A DNA stretch of 64,000 nt from Planctomycetota bacterium (GTDB lineage: Bacteria > Planctomycetota > MHYJ01 > WSZJ01 > JACPWG01), in assembly GCA_016197205.1 (NCBI GenBank), contig JACPWG010000108.1, forward strand, positions 1 through 64,000, in the 5' to 3' direction. The notes beneath the pieces are model-generated. The model did no database searches. It worked only from the letters and a program-made list of their open reading frames with translations, and was not told the origin of the DNA. Positions 1-7,451 of this stretch are shown here, piece after piece. The first letter of the stretch is position 1. Each line of letters begins with the position of its first letter. The position numbers were made by a program, and so were the translations under genes.

Positions 1-97
1 TCAAATTTCAAATTTCGCCCGCGTCTAGCTGGGACGCGGAGCCATGATCCAGCCATTTGCCGCCGTCGGTCGAGTTTAGCCTCAGTTCGGGTTGTTG
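1..97. repeat. 97-bp direct repeat, copy 1
   Basis: This segment recurs almost identically at 6947-7043 (about two mismatches by eye, near positions 28 and 41). It opens with short CAAATTT repeats and ends eight bases before tRNA-Leu. The two copies bracket the block from the tRNA cluster to the thioredoxin/TPR gene. No coding or RNA function is apparent; it may be the scar of a duplication or an intergenic repeat family. Confidence 0.8.
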
Positions 98-105
98 TTT
101 TCCAC

Positions 106-186
106 GCGGACGTGGTGGAACGGCAGACACACCAGCTTGAGGGGCTGGCGCCGAAAGGCATGGAGGTTCAAGTCCTCTCGTCCGCA
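106..186 (+). tRNA. tRNA-Leu(GAG)
   Basis: The acceptor stem GCGGACG pairs with CGTCCGC. The anticodon stem CCAGC/GCTGG encloses TTGAGGG, giving anticodon GAG. There is a long class II variable arm, and a normal T-arm with loop TTCAAGT. It is the first gene of a same-strand tRNA cluster. CCA is not encoded. Confidence 0.93.
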
Positions 187-192
187 TCGCCG

Positions 193-266
193 CAGGCCGT
201 GGCTCAGCCTGGCAGAGCGCCTGGCTTGGGACCAGGAGGTCGCAGGTTCGAATCCTGCCGGCCTGA
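193..266 (+). tRNA. tRNA-Pro(UGG)
   Basis: The acceptor CAGGCCG pairs with CGGCCTG. The anticodon arm CCTGG-CTTGGGA-CCAGG gives UGG, and the T-arm GCAGG-TTCGAAT-CCTGC is canonical. It lies 6 bp after tRNA-Leu, so the two are probably co-transcribed. Confidence 0.93.
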
Positions 267-278
267 TCTGACCTCTAC

Positions 279-351
279 CGGGGACAAGGCGAGGCAGCGC
301 GCCGCCTGTTCGGGGTGCAGGAGTAGGCCGGTGCAAGTCCGGCGTCCCCGA
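279..351 (+). tRNA. tRNA-Pro(GGG)-like, non-canonical
   Basis: All four stems form: acceptor CGGGGAC/GTCCCCG, D stem GGCG/CGCC, anticodon stem CCTGT/GCAGG (one G-U pair) and T stem GCCGG/CCGGC. The loop TCGGGGT gives GGG. Several near-invariant bases are missing: position 8 is A, position 33 is C and position 55 is G (T-loop TGCAAGT). It is therefore either a real but divergent tRNA, a tRNA-like RNA with another job, or a decaying gene. The perfect stems argue against simple decay. Confidence 0.55.
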
Positions 352-364
352 TTTCGCGACCCCC

Positions 365-439
365 GGCCCCGTGGTGTAGCAGATGGCATCGCCCGGTCCT
401 AACGGGCGGGTCCAGGTGCGAGTCCTGGCGGGGCCACCA
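365..439 (+). tRNA. tRNA-Arg(CCU) with encoded CCA
   Basis: The acceptor GGCCCCG pairs with CGGGGCC, followed by A and an encoded CCA, the only one in this cluster. The anticodon arm GCCCG-GTCCTAA-CGGGC gives CCU. The T-loop is TGCGAGT, so position 55 is G, and the D loop lacks a clear GG pair. Both anomalies are shared in part with the preceding Pro-like gene but not with the other tRNAs here. Confidence 0.75.
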
Positions 440-452
440 CTTCACCCCCCTC

Positions 453-525
453 CTCGCCGTAGGCTAACGGTCCAGACCGTCGGGCTACGAACCCGGAAGT
501 GGAGGTTCGAATCCTCCCGGCGAGA
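453..525 (+). tRNA. tRNA-Arg(ACG)
   Basis: The acceptor CTCGCCG pairs with CGGCGAG. The anticodon arm TCGGG-CTACGAA-CCCGG gives ACG, which would be read as ICG after deamination. The T-loop TTCGAAT is canonical. Its acceptor, D and T regions are nearly the same as the two tRNA-Arg(UCU) genes downstream, suggesting origin by duplication. Confidence 0.92.
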
Positions 526-534
526 TCCTCCGCC

Positions 535-706
535 CTCAGTACCGCCCCACAGAACTGGGTGACCAATTTCCTCGGCGATTTGGGCCGCCTGCTTCGTTGC
601 GCTCGCTCGACGTAGTTCTCCGTTACTACGCCTCGCTCGCGCGCCTCGCGGGCGGCCGACCTTGCCTTCGGCTATCGGTCACCGACTTCCGGGGAGCGGT
701 ACTCAG
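535..706 (+). repeat. Long-hairpin repeat family H, copy A
   Basis: A 172-bp element bounded by CTCAGTACCGCCCC and GGAGCGGTACTCAG, so the ends are inverted repeats. The first and last roughly 55 bp are imperfect inverted copies, and the whole element could fold into a long hairpin. Other copies are at 14823-14986, 22549-22754, 22838-22912 and 30228-30433. It has no coding capacity and separates two groups of tRNA genes. It resembles a MITE. Confidence 0.85.
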
Positions 707-723
707 GACCCGCGCGCTCGTCC

Positions 724-796
724 CTCGCCGTAGGCTAACGGACAAGACCGCCGGACTTCTACTCCGGACGTGGAGGTTCGAATCCTCCCGGCGAGA
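724..796 (+). tRNA. tRNA-Arg(UCU), copy 1
   Basis: The acceptor CTCGCCG pairs with CGGCGAG. The anticodon arm CCGGA-CTTCTAC-TCCGG gives UCU, and the T-loop TTCGAAT is normal. The gene is identical to the one starting 130 bp downstream. Confidence 0.92.
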
Positions 797-853
797 TGCC
801 ATTCCACGCACACGCCCTCCGCAACGCCTCTCCCTCGACCCACGCCCCGCTCC

Positions 854-926
854 CTCGCCGTAGGCTAACGGACAAGACCGCCGGACTTCTACTCCGGACG
901 TGGAGGTTCGAATCCTCCCGGCGAGA
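854..926 (+). tRNA. tRNA-Arg(UCU), copy 2
   Basis: Identical in sequence to 724-796, as a tandem duplication with a 130-bp period. The 57-bp spacers outside the genes are not obviously conserved, so selection or gene conversion may be keeping the two alike. Confidence 0.92.
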
Positions 927-1000
927 TTCCTGCCGAGCGGCCGCCCACCCCAATGCGTGCGTGGGCCACGCTCGGCTTGTACCCCTCCATCGGCGACGGC

Positions 1001-1030
1001 GTAGGGGCACGGCGTTGCCGTGCCCACGAA
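1001..1030. repeat. REP-type palindrome (family R)
   Basis: GTAGGGGCACGGCGTTGCCG followed by TGCCCACGAA is a near-perfect palindrome. The same core occurs at 7132, 7225, 15575, 49435, 49518, 55411, 55455 and, degenerate, 60298. The rest of 927-1088 holds no gene that I can see. Confidence 0.8.
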
Positions 1031-1088
1031 GCAAGCATCCGCCGTCGTCCTCGCGCGAGGGCAAGCGGCACCACGCTCCCGCCCCGTC

Positions 1089-1607
1089 TCACCCCCCCAG
1101 CCGGATCAAGGCGGGGAGCGGCCGCTCCCCCTCGAAGTACGCACGCACTTCCGCGGAGAACGCCGCCGCATCCAGCCCCATGTACGTGCGCTCGCCGAGC
1201 GAGAGGCGGGCGAGGCCGTCCTGCATGAGTCGACGCGCCGCCCGCGGCGACCCCATGAACCGGCGGAGGTTCGCCGCCGATACCTGGATCAGGCCCTGCA
1301 GGAATTGCGCCTGCCGGGAAACACGACCTTCGGACAGCCAGAGCCCTTCCAACGCCTCGTGGCACTCCCACCAGTAGGCGTAGTTGTAGAGATCGATGCC
1401 GTAGACGTACACGGAGTTCTCGCGCCACCGCTCCGCCGGCATCGGCGCAGGTCGCACCTCTTCCCTCCCCCGCAGATGCCCCTCGGGGTCACGTTGCGGG
1501 TGAGGCGTCCGGCCCGGGACGAAGCGATACGGCGGGAAGGCCCGTTCGGAGTACCGCGGCCACCGCGGATCCGGCGGCTCCGGGAGGTCGCCCGGACGCA
1601 GGTTCAC
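1089..1607 (-). CDS. DUF309 domain protein
   Basis: This 172-residue protein has the DUF309 signature in the middle: YNYAYWWECHEALEGLWL (about residues 74-91), then QGLIQVSAANLRRF, matching the family pattern of a Tyr/Trp-rich helix with HEALE followed by a 'Q-G-x-I-Q' helix. The family is small, helical and of unknown biochemical function. The start is GTG at 1607 and overlaps the stop of the upstream JmjC gene by four bases (GTGA), so the two are translationally coupled. The first 65 residues are proline/arginine-rich and not part of the domain. Confidence 0.8.
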   Translation of the reverse strand: MNLRPGDLPEPPDPRWPRYSERAFPPYRFVPGRTPHPQRDPEGHLRGREEVRPAPMPAERWRENSVYVYGIDLYNYAYWWECHEALEGLWLSEGRVSRQAQFLQGLIQVSAANLRRFMGSPRAARRLMQDGLARLSLGERTYMGLDAAAFSAEVRAYFEGERPLPALIRLGG

Positions 1608-2470
1608 GGCTGCCCCCCTTTTCGCCGCGCCAGGAAGCCCTCCAGGGTGCGCTCATCCCGAAGCCAGCGTTCGAGGTCACGAGCGAGATCCGCGAACAGC
1701 CCCCGATAGCGCTCCGTGAGCTTTTCTCCGACAAGCCCGCTCGCCTCGCCGCCCACCGGCAGCCGTTGCCGCCAGACGAGGGAGGACAGGAGCCGGCTGC
1801 GCAGAAAGTCGTAGACGTCGAGCGCCGACGGTGACAGCACGCCGACGGCCAGCGACGACGAGGCTTCCGTCGCCTGCGCCACGTGCCAGTAGCCCGCGGG
1901 CACGTACAGCCAATCCCCGGCCTCCAGGGAGCACTTCAGGGTCGGCGTCGTTTCCCGCTCGTAGGCCAGATCGCGGGGCATCGACTCCAGCACGGGCCAC
2001 GGGTGCACGGTGTTCTTGCGCAGGAAGTAGTCCTTGCGACCGCCGGTTTGCAGGAGGAAGACCTCCTCGACGTCGTAGTGCCAGCCGAAACCGTGGTGGC
2101 CGGCGGGCGTGAGGTAGAGATGCACGTTGATGGGCCCGCCGCAGTCCCTCTCGAAGCCGGCGGCAAGCTTCGCGAGCCCCTCATGCCGGCGCTCGGCGCC
2201 GCGCACGGAAATCGTATAGCCATCGTCATGAAGCCGCCGCGCTTCCTCCAAGGAAGGGCGCTTGGCGCCCTCCCACGAGCGTCCCTCGCGTGCGATGACG
2301 ACGTCCGCGTCCGGCGCGGCGAGGAGCGCACGCAAGGTCTCCCAGCCCCCGAGCGCGGCGACCGCCCCGGCCCCGCCCGCGCACGAATACGGGACCCGGT
2401 GGAAGTACTTCTCGAAGAAGTCCCCCGCGGACAGCTCGCCGAGCAGCTCGCGCAACCCGCCTGCTTCCAT
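1604..2470 (-). CDS. JmjC/cupin_4-type 2-oxoglutarate oxygenase
   Basis: This 288-residue protein resembles the RoxA/No66-type JmjC oxygenases, which hydroxylate ribosomal proteins and use Fe(II) and 2-oxoglutarate. The HxD metal motif lies in GFGWHYDVEEVFLLQ and the distal His in PAGYWHVA, with a Lys/Arg-rich strand between them (GGRKDYFLRKN). An N-terminal helical part (GELSAGDFFEKYF...VPY) matches the usual family entry. I chose ATG 2470 because GGAGG lies 10 nt upstream; a longer frame to 2602 would run into the presumed pheA promoter region. The substrate cannot be read from sequence. It forms an operon with the DUF309 gene and is divergent from pheA. Confidence 0.8.
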   Translation of the reverse strand: MEAGGLRELLGELSAGDFFEKYFHRVPYSCAGGAGAVAALGGWETLRALLAAPDADVVIAREGRSWEGAKRPSLEEARRLHDDGYTISVRGAERRHEGLAKLAAGFERDCGGPINVHLYLTPAGHHGFGWHYDVEEVFLLQTGGRKDYFLRKNTVHPWPVLESMPRDLAYERETTPTLKCSLEAGDWLYVPAGYWHVAQATEASSSLAVGVLSPSALDVYDFLRSRLLSSLVWRQRLPVGGEASGLVGEKLTERYRGLFADLARDLERWLRDERTLEGFLARRKGGQP

Positions 2471-2573
2471 GAGTCGAAATCCTCCATGCGCCGCCGTCGG
2501 CGGTCGGGCGGCTCCCGCCCCCGGCTGAGTCGTCACTCTAGCCGCGGTGGGGCGGCGGATCAACAGGAAAACG

Positions 2574-2602
2574 TTGCGCCGCGTCCCGCGAGGGATTAGC
2601 AT
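2574..2602 (+). promoter_or_regulatory. Possible promoter for pheA
   Basis: TTGCGC, a 17-nt spacer and TAGCAT lie 32 nt before the pheA start. The -35 is weak (3 of 6) and the -10 moderate (4 of 6). Position and spacing are the main support. Confidence 0.3.
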
Positions 2603-2633
2603 GACCGCCGCGGAAGAACTGCGGAGGTGAACG

Positions 2634-3467
2634 ATGACCGAACCGGTGCAGCGGCCCGCCCGCGTGGCGTACCAAGGGGAGCCGGGGGCGTTCAGCGAAA
2701 TGGCGATCCGGCAACTCTACGGTGACGCGCCGGCGGCGGTCCCGTCGGTCTCGTTCCGGGAAGTGTTCGAGCGGGTCGAGGGGCGGGAGTGCGACCTCGG
2801 GGTCGTGCCCATCGAGAATTCCATCGCCGGCAGCATCCTCCCCGTGTACGACCTGCTGCTGGAGCACGCCCTCTCGATTGTCGCGGAGACCAAAGTCCGC
2901 ATCGTGCACAACCTGATCGCCCGCACGGAAACGACGCTCGCCCGCGTGCGGCAAGTCTTCGCGCACTTCCAGGCGGCGGCCCAGTGCGAGCCCTTTCTCC
3001 GCACGCACCCCGAGTGGCGCATCGTGCACTCGTACGACACCGCCGGCAGCGTGAAGGAGGCCGCGAGCGCGCCGGGCGGCGACGCCGCCGCGATCGGCAG
3101 CGAAGCGGCGGCGCGCATCCATGGCATGGCCATCCTCGCGGCGGCGATCGAGGCGGACCCGCGGAATTTCACCCGCTTCGTCTCCCTCGCCCGCGACCCC
3201 GCCCCGCCCCCTCAGGCGTGCAAGACGTCCATCGTCTACAGTACGCGCAACGCGCCCGGAGCGCTCTACCAGACGCTCAAGGTGTTCGCGGATCGCGGCC
3301 TCAACCTGAGCAAGCTCGAGTCCCGGCCGATTCCCGGCCGTCCCTGGGAATACCGGTTCTTCGTGGATCTCGAGGCGGCCGAGGAGGACCCTCGCACGCG
3401 CGACGCCCTCGAGGCGCTTCGGGTGTCCACCACCGCGCTGCGACGTTTGGGCTCCTACCCGGCGTAG
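2634..3467 (+). CDS. pheA: Prephenate dehydratase
   Basis: This 277-residue protein converts prephenate to phenylpyruvate in phenylalanine synthesis. The catalytic domain (about residues 8-185) has YQGEPGAFSE, the substrate-loop VPIENSIAGS and DPRNFTRFV near its end. The C-terminal ACT domain (about 196-277) has KTSIVYSTRNAPGALY and the ESRP motif of Phe-responsive regulation. It is monofunctional, with no fused chorismate mutase. A strong ribosome site (GGAGGTGA) precedes ATG 2634. Feedback inhibition by phenylalanine is expected from the family. Confidence 0.95.
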   Translation: MTEPVQRPARVAYQGEPGAFSEMAIRQLYGDAPAAVPSVSFREVFERVEGRECDLGVVPIENSIAGSILPVYDLLLEHALSIVAETKVRIVHNLIARTETTLARVRQVFAHFQAAAQCEPFLRTHPEWRIVHSYDTAGSVKEAASAPGGDAAAIGSEAAARIHGMAILAAAIEADPRNFTRFVSLARDPAPPPQACKTSIVYSTRNAPGALYQTLKVFADRGLNLSKLESRPIPGRPWEYRFFVDLEAAEEDPRTRDALEALRVSTTALRRLGSYPA

Positions 3468-3770
3468 ACGTCGGTGTTCCCGCGAAGAATGGTCAGGCGG
3501 GGGCGAGCGTGGCCGCGGGGAGGCACGGTGGGCACGGCAACGGGCTGCTCACGCCCCGCTCCCCACCGCACGCCGCCACCGGCGCGCGCCACGACCACAA
3601 CCCCCTCGACGGCCGAGCCCCATCCCCGCACGGCATAAGAGCGACACACCGCATCGAGACCACGCCCCGCCGGCCGACGGCTCGCGGTCCCGAGGGTTCG
3701 ACCCCTCGGCGGCCTCGATGCGAACCATTCTAACATCGCCGCTTGACTCAGCCTCGGTCCGCATGATACG
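3468..3770. other. Intergenic, no gene seen
   Basis: About 300 bp between pheA and the sensor gene. A fragment near 3690-3712 (GAGGGTTCGACCCCTC) looks like a tRNA T-arm, but no matching acceptor or anticodon arm is present. The 3' end holds a possible promoter. Confidence 0.5.
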
Positions 3771-3772
3771 GT
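3743..3772 (+). promoter_or_regulatory. Possible promoter for sensor/thioredoxin-TPR operon
   Basis: TTGACT (5 of 6 to the -35 consensus), an 18-nt spacer and TACGGT (weak -10). If real, transcription would begin near 3780 and exclude the GTG at 3771 as the start of the sensor gene, favouring a start at 3810-3819. Confidence 0.3.
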
Positions 3773-3818
3773 GGAAATGGGGGCCGGCATTTTCCGCACT
3801 CCACACAGGATGATGGCG

Positions 3819-5900
3819 ATGCGAGGAGAACTGCTCGTGGTTCGGGGAGAGGGGATCGGTCGAAAGCTCGCGGTTCTTCCGGGCTCCAAACTCACGTTGG
3901 GGCGCAGCCCCGAGTGCGCCCTCCAGGTGATCGACCCGGGCGTCTCCGCGACCCACTGCAGGGTGGACGGCACCATCGAGGAGCACGTGCTCGTGGATCT
4001 CGGGAGCCGGAACGGGACCTACGTGAACGGCAACCGCGTCGAGTGTCATCCCCTCGCAAGCGGCGACCTGGTCGTGCTCGGGGCGACGGTCCTCGAATAC
4101 AAGCGGACCGACGAGGAGACTCCGGGAAAGAAGACCACCAAGCTGCTCACCGTCGAGACGCCCTGGAAACCGGACTCCGCCTCCGTTTGCGATCGCATCA
4201 TCGCTCGGGGACCCGAATTCTGGGACCGGCTGCCGCTCGGGGACGAGGCGGCGCGGGGTCGCAAGCTCGGGAAACTCCTCGGAGCGATCCACCAGGTCGC
4301 CGGACTGGCGCACGGCCCCGCCACTCTCGAGGGCGTGGTCAGCCTCGGCCTCGATCTCACGCTCGCCGCCCTGGGGGGCGACCGCGCCGCCGTGGTGCTG
4401 CTCCCGCGCGAGCCGGGCTTCCTGGGCCTTCAATGCGTGCGCCGGGGCCTGAGCACGGACCCCACGACCCGCATGATCATTTCCAAGACGGTCGTCGACA
4501 CTTGCCAGAGGGACGGCGTGTCGGTCCTCAGCTCCTTCGGCCTCAATGCCATCGCGACCCAGAGCGTCATCCAGGCGGGCATTCGGGCGGCGATGTGCGT
4601 TCCGATCGAGTCGGAGACCTCCATCCTCGGCGTCTTCTACGTCGACTCGCTCACGGACCCGGCCTGCTTCATCCGAAGCGATCTGGAGATGCTCGCGGCC
4701 ATCGCCTCCCTGCTCGGCACGATCACCGAGAAACGGATCCTCGAATCGCGGATGCGCGAGACCGAGCAGCGGCTCGCGACGGTCCTCGCGCACGTGCCGG
4801 TCGGCATCCTGGTTACGGACGCGCAGGGCCGGCTCTCCCTCTGGAGCCGCCACTGCGAGCGGCTCCTCGGGCGAAACTCCGCCGAGGTCGTCGGGCTCGC
4901 CGGACTCGAACTGCTGCTGGGGTCGGCGGAGGGCGCGCGGGCGGCCCTCGCCCGATCGGAAACGGGCAAGGAATACCAGGAGGAGCGGGAATTCGTACGC
5001 AAGGACGGCGCCACTTTCGTGGGCTCGTTCACCCTGCGCCGGCTCGCCGACGCGGCCGGCCGACCCGCGGGGCACGTGGGCATCCTGCTGGACGTCACCG
5101 ACCGCAGGCTCCTCGAAGAACAGCTCGCGCAGGAGGAGCGTTCCGCGCTCCTGGGGCTCATGGTCGCCGGCGTCACCCACGACATGCGCAACCAACTCAC
5201 CCCCTTGCTCGGGTACGCGGACCTGGCCGAGCGAAAACCCGGCTACGAAGCCCGGTTGATCTCCGCCGTACGAACCTGCACCGGCAAGGTGATGGAGCTG
5301 ACGGCGTCGCTGCTCACCTTCGCCCGTGAACCCGAAGGCGAGGCCCGATCGGTCGACCTGCCCGCGCTGGTCGAGTCCACGATCGGCCTCGTCTCCAGCC
5401 AGCTCTACCACCGAGGTATCGTTCTGACGCGCGGCCCGACCGAGCCCGTGACGTTGCGAGGAGTAGCGACCGAATTGCAGAACGTCTTCGTCACGATCAT
5501 CCTCAGCGCGAAGCGGGCCATGCCGCGAGGGGGAAGCATCGAGATTTCCGTTTCCCGGGACTCCAGCCACGCCCGGGTCGCCTTCGCCGCCAAGGGCCCG
5601 GGCGATGCCCAGGACCTGCTCCGAGGGGCGTGGGCGCCGCTCGTGGAGCCCCCCCGGCGGACGAAGGCGCCTTCGGAGGACGGGCCGGAGGCGGGAGAAC
5701 GCGCGCTCCAGGTCGCGCTGCACGTGTCCGGCGAGGCGGTCCGCAGACAGGGCGGGGAGGTGCGGTGCGCTCCGGACGCCGAAGGCCTGACGCGAGTGCT
5801 CCTCTTGCTCCCCTTCTCGCCCCCGGCCGCCCCCGCGGCGACGGCCACATCCGAAGGCGAGCCCGGGCCTTCGCCCGCCGGGGCGGAGTCCGGCCCATGA
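3819..5900 (+). CDS. FHA-GAF-PAS sensor with degenerate histidine-kinase core
   Basis: A 693-residue cytoplasmic protein. Domains in order: FHA (about 5-95; TLGRSPEC, SATHCRV, GSRNGTYVNG), GAF (about 170-305), PAS (about 315-430), a dimerisation helix with H-box VTHDMRNQLTPLLGY (His454) and a C-terminal ATPase-like region. The ATPase is abnormal: where the N-box should be there is FVTIILSAKRAMPRGG, with Ser for the metal-binding Asn, and the G1 box reads AAKGPGD without its Asp. ATP binding is therefore doubtful. I chose ATG 3819 because AGGA lies 8 nt upstream and the FHA begins at once; GTG 3771, ATG 3810 or ATG 3813 are possible. The stop overlaps the next gene (ATGA). Confidence 0.85.
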   Translation: MRGELLVVRGEGIGRKLAVLPGSKLTLGRSPECALQVIDPGVSATHCRVDGTIEEHVLVDLGSRNGTYVNGNRVECHPLASGDLVVLGATVLEYKRTDEETPGKKTTKLLTVETPWKPDSASVCDRIIARGPEFWDRLPLGDEAARGRKLGKLLGAIHQVAGLAHGPATLEGVVSLGLDLTLAALGGDRAAVVLLPREPGFLGLQCVRRGLSTDPTTRMIISKTVVDTCQRDGVSVLSSFGLNAIATQSVIQAGIRAAMCVPIESETSILGVFYVDSLTDPACFIRSDLEMLAAIASLLGTITEKRILESRMRETEQRLATVLAHVPVGILVTDAQGRLSLWSRHCERLLGRNSAEVVGLAGLELLLGSAEGARAALARSETGKEYQEEREFVRKDGATFVGSFTLRRLADAAGRPAGHVGILLDVTDRRLLEEQLAQEERSALLGLMVAGVTHDMRNQLTPLLGYADLAERKPGYEARLISAVRTCTGKVMELTASLLTFAREPEGEARSVDLPALVESTIGLVSSQLYHRGIVLTRGPTEPVTLRGVATELQNVFVTIILSAKRAMPRGGSIEISVSRDSSHARVAFAAKGPGDAQDLLRGAWAPLVEPPRRTKAPSEDGPEAGERALQVALHVSGEAVRRQGGEVRCAPDAEGLTRVLLLLPFSPPAAPAATATSEGEPGPSPAGAESGP

Positions 5901-6775
5901 GAAGCGAAAGCCGGCTGCTCTTCGCGACCGCGGCCGCGACGGCGCTTGGAGTGGCGGTCTCCGTGGCCGCCGCGGAGGGGATCTCCTGGAAGACGAACTA
6001 CGAGGAGGCGGTGCTGGCGTCACGGGCCTCCGCGAAGCCGCTGCTCGTGGCGTTCCACGTCCCCGGCGAGCTCGAGAGCTCGCGCATGGAAACGGAGACG
6101 TACCCGGACGTGCAGGTCGCGGCATTCGTCGAAAAGAACTTCGTCGCGGTGAAAGTGGACGAGTCCCGGCGCGGCGACCTTGCGGAACGCTTCGCCGTGA
6201 CGGGCGCCCCCTTGGTCCTCCTCCTGGATGCCGCGGAGGAGCTCCCCGTCGGACGCATCGCGGGCTACGCGACTCCCGAAGAGTTCCTCGAGCAGCTCCA
6301 GGCTCTCCAGGCCGCGGGCGCGCGACTGCGGGCGGGGGCGGAAGCCCTGAAGCTGAACCCGGAGGACGTGAAGGCCCACGTCGACGTAGCGGACGCGCTC
6401 GTCCGCGTAGGCCGTCCGGACGAAGCAGGACCCCACCTCGAACGCGCGCTGTCCCTCGACCCTGGGAATCGCCAGGGCTGCGGCGCGCAGGCGCACTTCG
6501 CGCTGGGGAGCCTCGCCGTCCAGCGAAAGGAGCTGGAGCAGGCCGCCACGCATCTGCACGCCGCGTGGGACCTCGACCCCGAGGGGAAGCTGCCGCACGC
6601 GCCGGAGCTGCTCTACCTGCTCTCCACGTCCCAGTGGCAGCTCGGCAAGCGGGAGGAGGCCATCGCGACGCTCGAAAAGCTCTCCTCCAAATACCCCGAG
6701 TCCAATTTCGGACGCCGCGCAGGGATCTATCTTCGCAAGATCAGGAGCGGCGTGCCGGGGCGAGGGGAAAAATAA
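5897..6775 (+). CDS. Exported thioredoxin-fold/TPR protein lacking redox cysteines
   Basis: A 292-residue protein. Residues 1-26 look like a signal peptide. Residues 30-135 follow the thioredoxin_7/DUF255-like pattern (KPLLVAFHVPGELESSRMET, then FVEKNFVAVKVDE and TGAPLVLLLD), but the CXXC position carries no cysteine. Residues 140-280 form TPR-like helices (ALKLNPEDVKAHVDVADALV, ALSLDPGNRQ, LEKLSSKYPESNFGRRA). It is thus likely a periplasmic scaffold or chaperone, not an oxidoreductase. ATG 5897 overlaps the upstream stop, so it is coupled to the sensor gene. Confidence 0.75.
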   Translation: MRSESRLLFATAAATALGVAVSVAAAEGISWKTNYEEAVLASRASAKPLLVAFHVPGELESSRMETETYPDVQVAAFVEKNFVAVKVDESRRGDLAERFAVTGAPLVLLLDAAEELPVGRIAGYATPEEFLEQLQALQAAGARLRAGAEALKLNPEDVKAHVDVADALVRVGRPDEAGPHLERALSLDPGNRQGCGAQAHFALGSLAVQRKELEQAATHLHAAWDLDPEGKLPHAPELLYLLSTSQWQLGKREEAIATLEKLSSKYPESNFGRRAGIYLRKIRSGVPGRGEK

Positions 6776-6860
6776 CAACAAGCCGAAGTGAAGCTAAAAT
6801 CGATCTCTCCGTCCGTTGCCAGAGATGATCGCCGGTACAGGACGGTGGACTCAGCGCCAG

Positions 6861-6963
6861 ACCTCTGCGTCTCCGCGTCTCTGTGTAAAAGTCTCGCGTT
6901 CGACCCACACCGCCGGGCCGAATTTCAAATTGCAAAAAGTCAAATTTCAAATTTCAAATTTCG
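6861..6963. repeat. Simple repeat tract (CTCTGCGTCTC / CAAATTT)
   Basis: CTCTGCGTCTCCGCGTCTCT followed by GTGTAAAA, then repeated CAAATTT units (6921-6961). Similar A/T-rich CAAATTT tracts lie at 1-16, 28947-28986 and 55340-55375, and a TCTGTGTAAAA motif at about 33560. They stand out against the high-GC background and are non-coding. Confidence 0.6.
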
Positions 6964-7043
6964 CCCGCGTCTTGCTGGGACGCAGAGCCATGATCCAGCC
7001 ATTTGCCGCCGTCGGTCGAGTTTAGCCTCAGTTCGGGTTGTTG
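6947..7043. repeat. 97-bp direct repeat, copy 2
   Basis: Nearly identical to positions 1-97, in the same orientation. Here it is followed by non-coding DNA, not a tRNA gene. Confidence 0.8.
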
Positions 7044-7131
7044 AAAAATAACGCGCGGTCCCGCCGGCCTCCAGCGAGTCAAACCGCAGCTACCCTCGAG
7101 CCAAGCAGCCTACAGGGGACACCCGCATCCA

Positions 7132-7306
7132 GGGCACGGCAACGCCGTGCCCCTACGCAGCGCGACACTGCGCCTGGTCGGCTCGGGTTCAAATCGAGTC
7201 AGACGGGTCCATCGAGGGCTGCCCGTAGGGGCACGGCGCTGCCGTGCCCACGAAGCCGGGCCTTGCGGTCGGACGTGCGCGACGTCTGCGGCGGTTTGAA
7301 CTGGGC
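7132..7306. repeat. REP palindrome plus inverted mini-element (family R)
   Basis: 7132-7157 is a family R palindrome (GGGCACGGCAACGCCGTGCC). 7185-7306 is a roughly 120-bp element with GGTTCAAA near one end, TTTGAACTGGG near the other and the palindrome in its centre (7225-7255). It is an inverted relative of 15524-15647. Together with the tracts before it, this fills the 676-bp gap between 6776 and 7451, where I see no gene. Confidence 0.7.
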
Positions 7307-7360
7307 CCGACTCTCGCGATGCCCGACGGAGCCGCTCCGACCGCTTCGCGCGGGGCGAAC

Positions 7361-7404
7361 CTGAAAAAGCGAAAGGCCCCGGGCTCGTTGGAGCCCGGGG
7401 CCTT
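7361..7404 (-). terminator. Rho-independent terminator of the cytochrome operon
   Basis: GGCCCCGGGCTC-GTTG-GAGCCCGGGGCC is a perfect 12-bp stem with a 4-nt loop at 7375-7402. On the minus strand it is followed by TTTCGCTTTTT. It lies about 50 nt after the stop of the last cytochrome gene (7452). Confidence 0.88.
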
Positions 7405-7451
7405 CGTGCGTCTTCGGGGGCGCGGGAGGGTCGCGGCTGGGGCGGTCGGCG

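Noticed and set aside
320..360. Cobalamin-riboswitch-like string (CCGGTGCAAGTCCGG...GTCCCCG)
   Set aside because: The same bases form the T-arm and acceptor of a complete tRNA fold, and no other riboswitch element is present.
720..930. CRISPR-like direct repeats
   Set aside because: The repeated unit is a whole tRNA-Arg gene present only twice. No CRISPR array or cas gene was seen in the window.
3680..3720. tRNA-like T-arm (GAGGGTTCGACCCCTC)
   Set aside because: No acceptor, D or anticodon arm fits on either side.
3549..6125. 858-residue antisense frame over the sensor gene
   Set aside because: High GC produces long antisense frames. The plus-strand product has clear FHA, GAF and PAS motifs; the antisense one has none.
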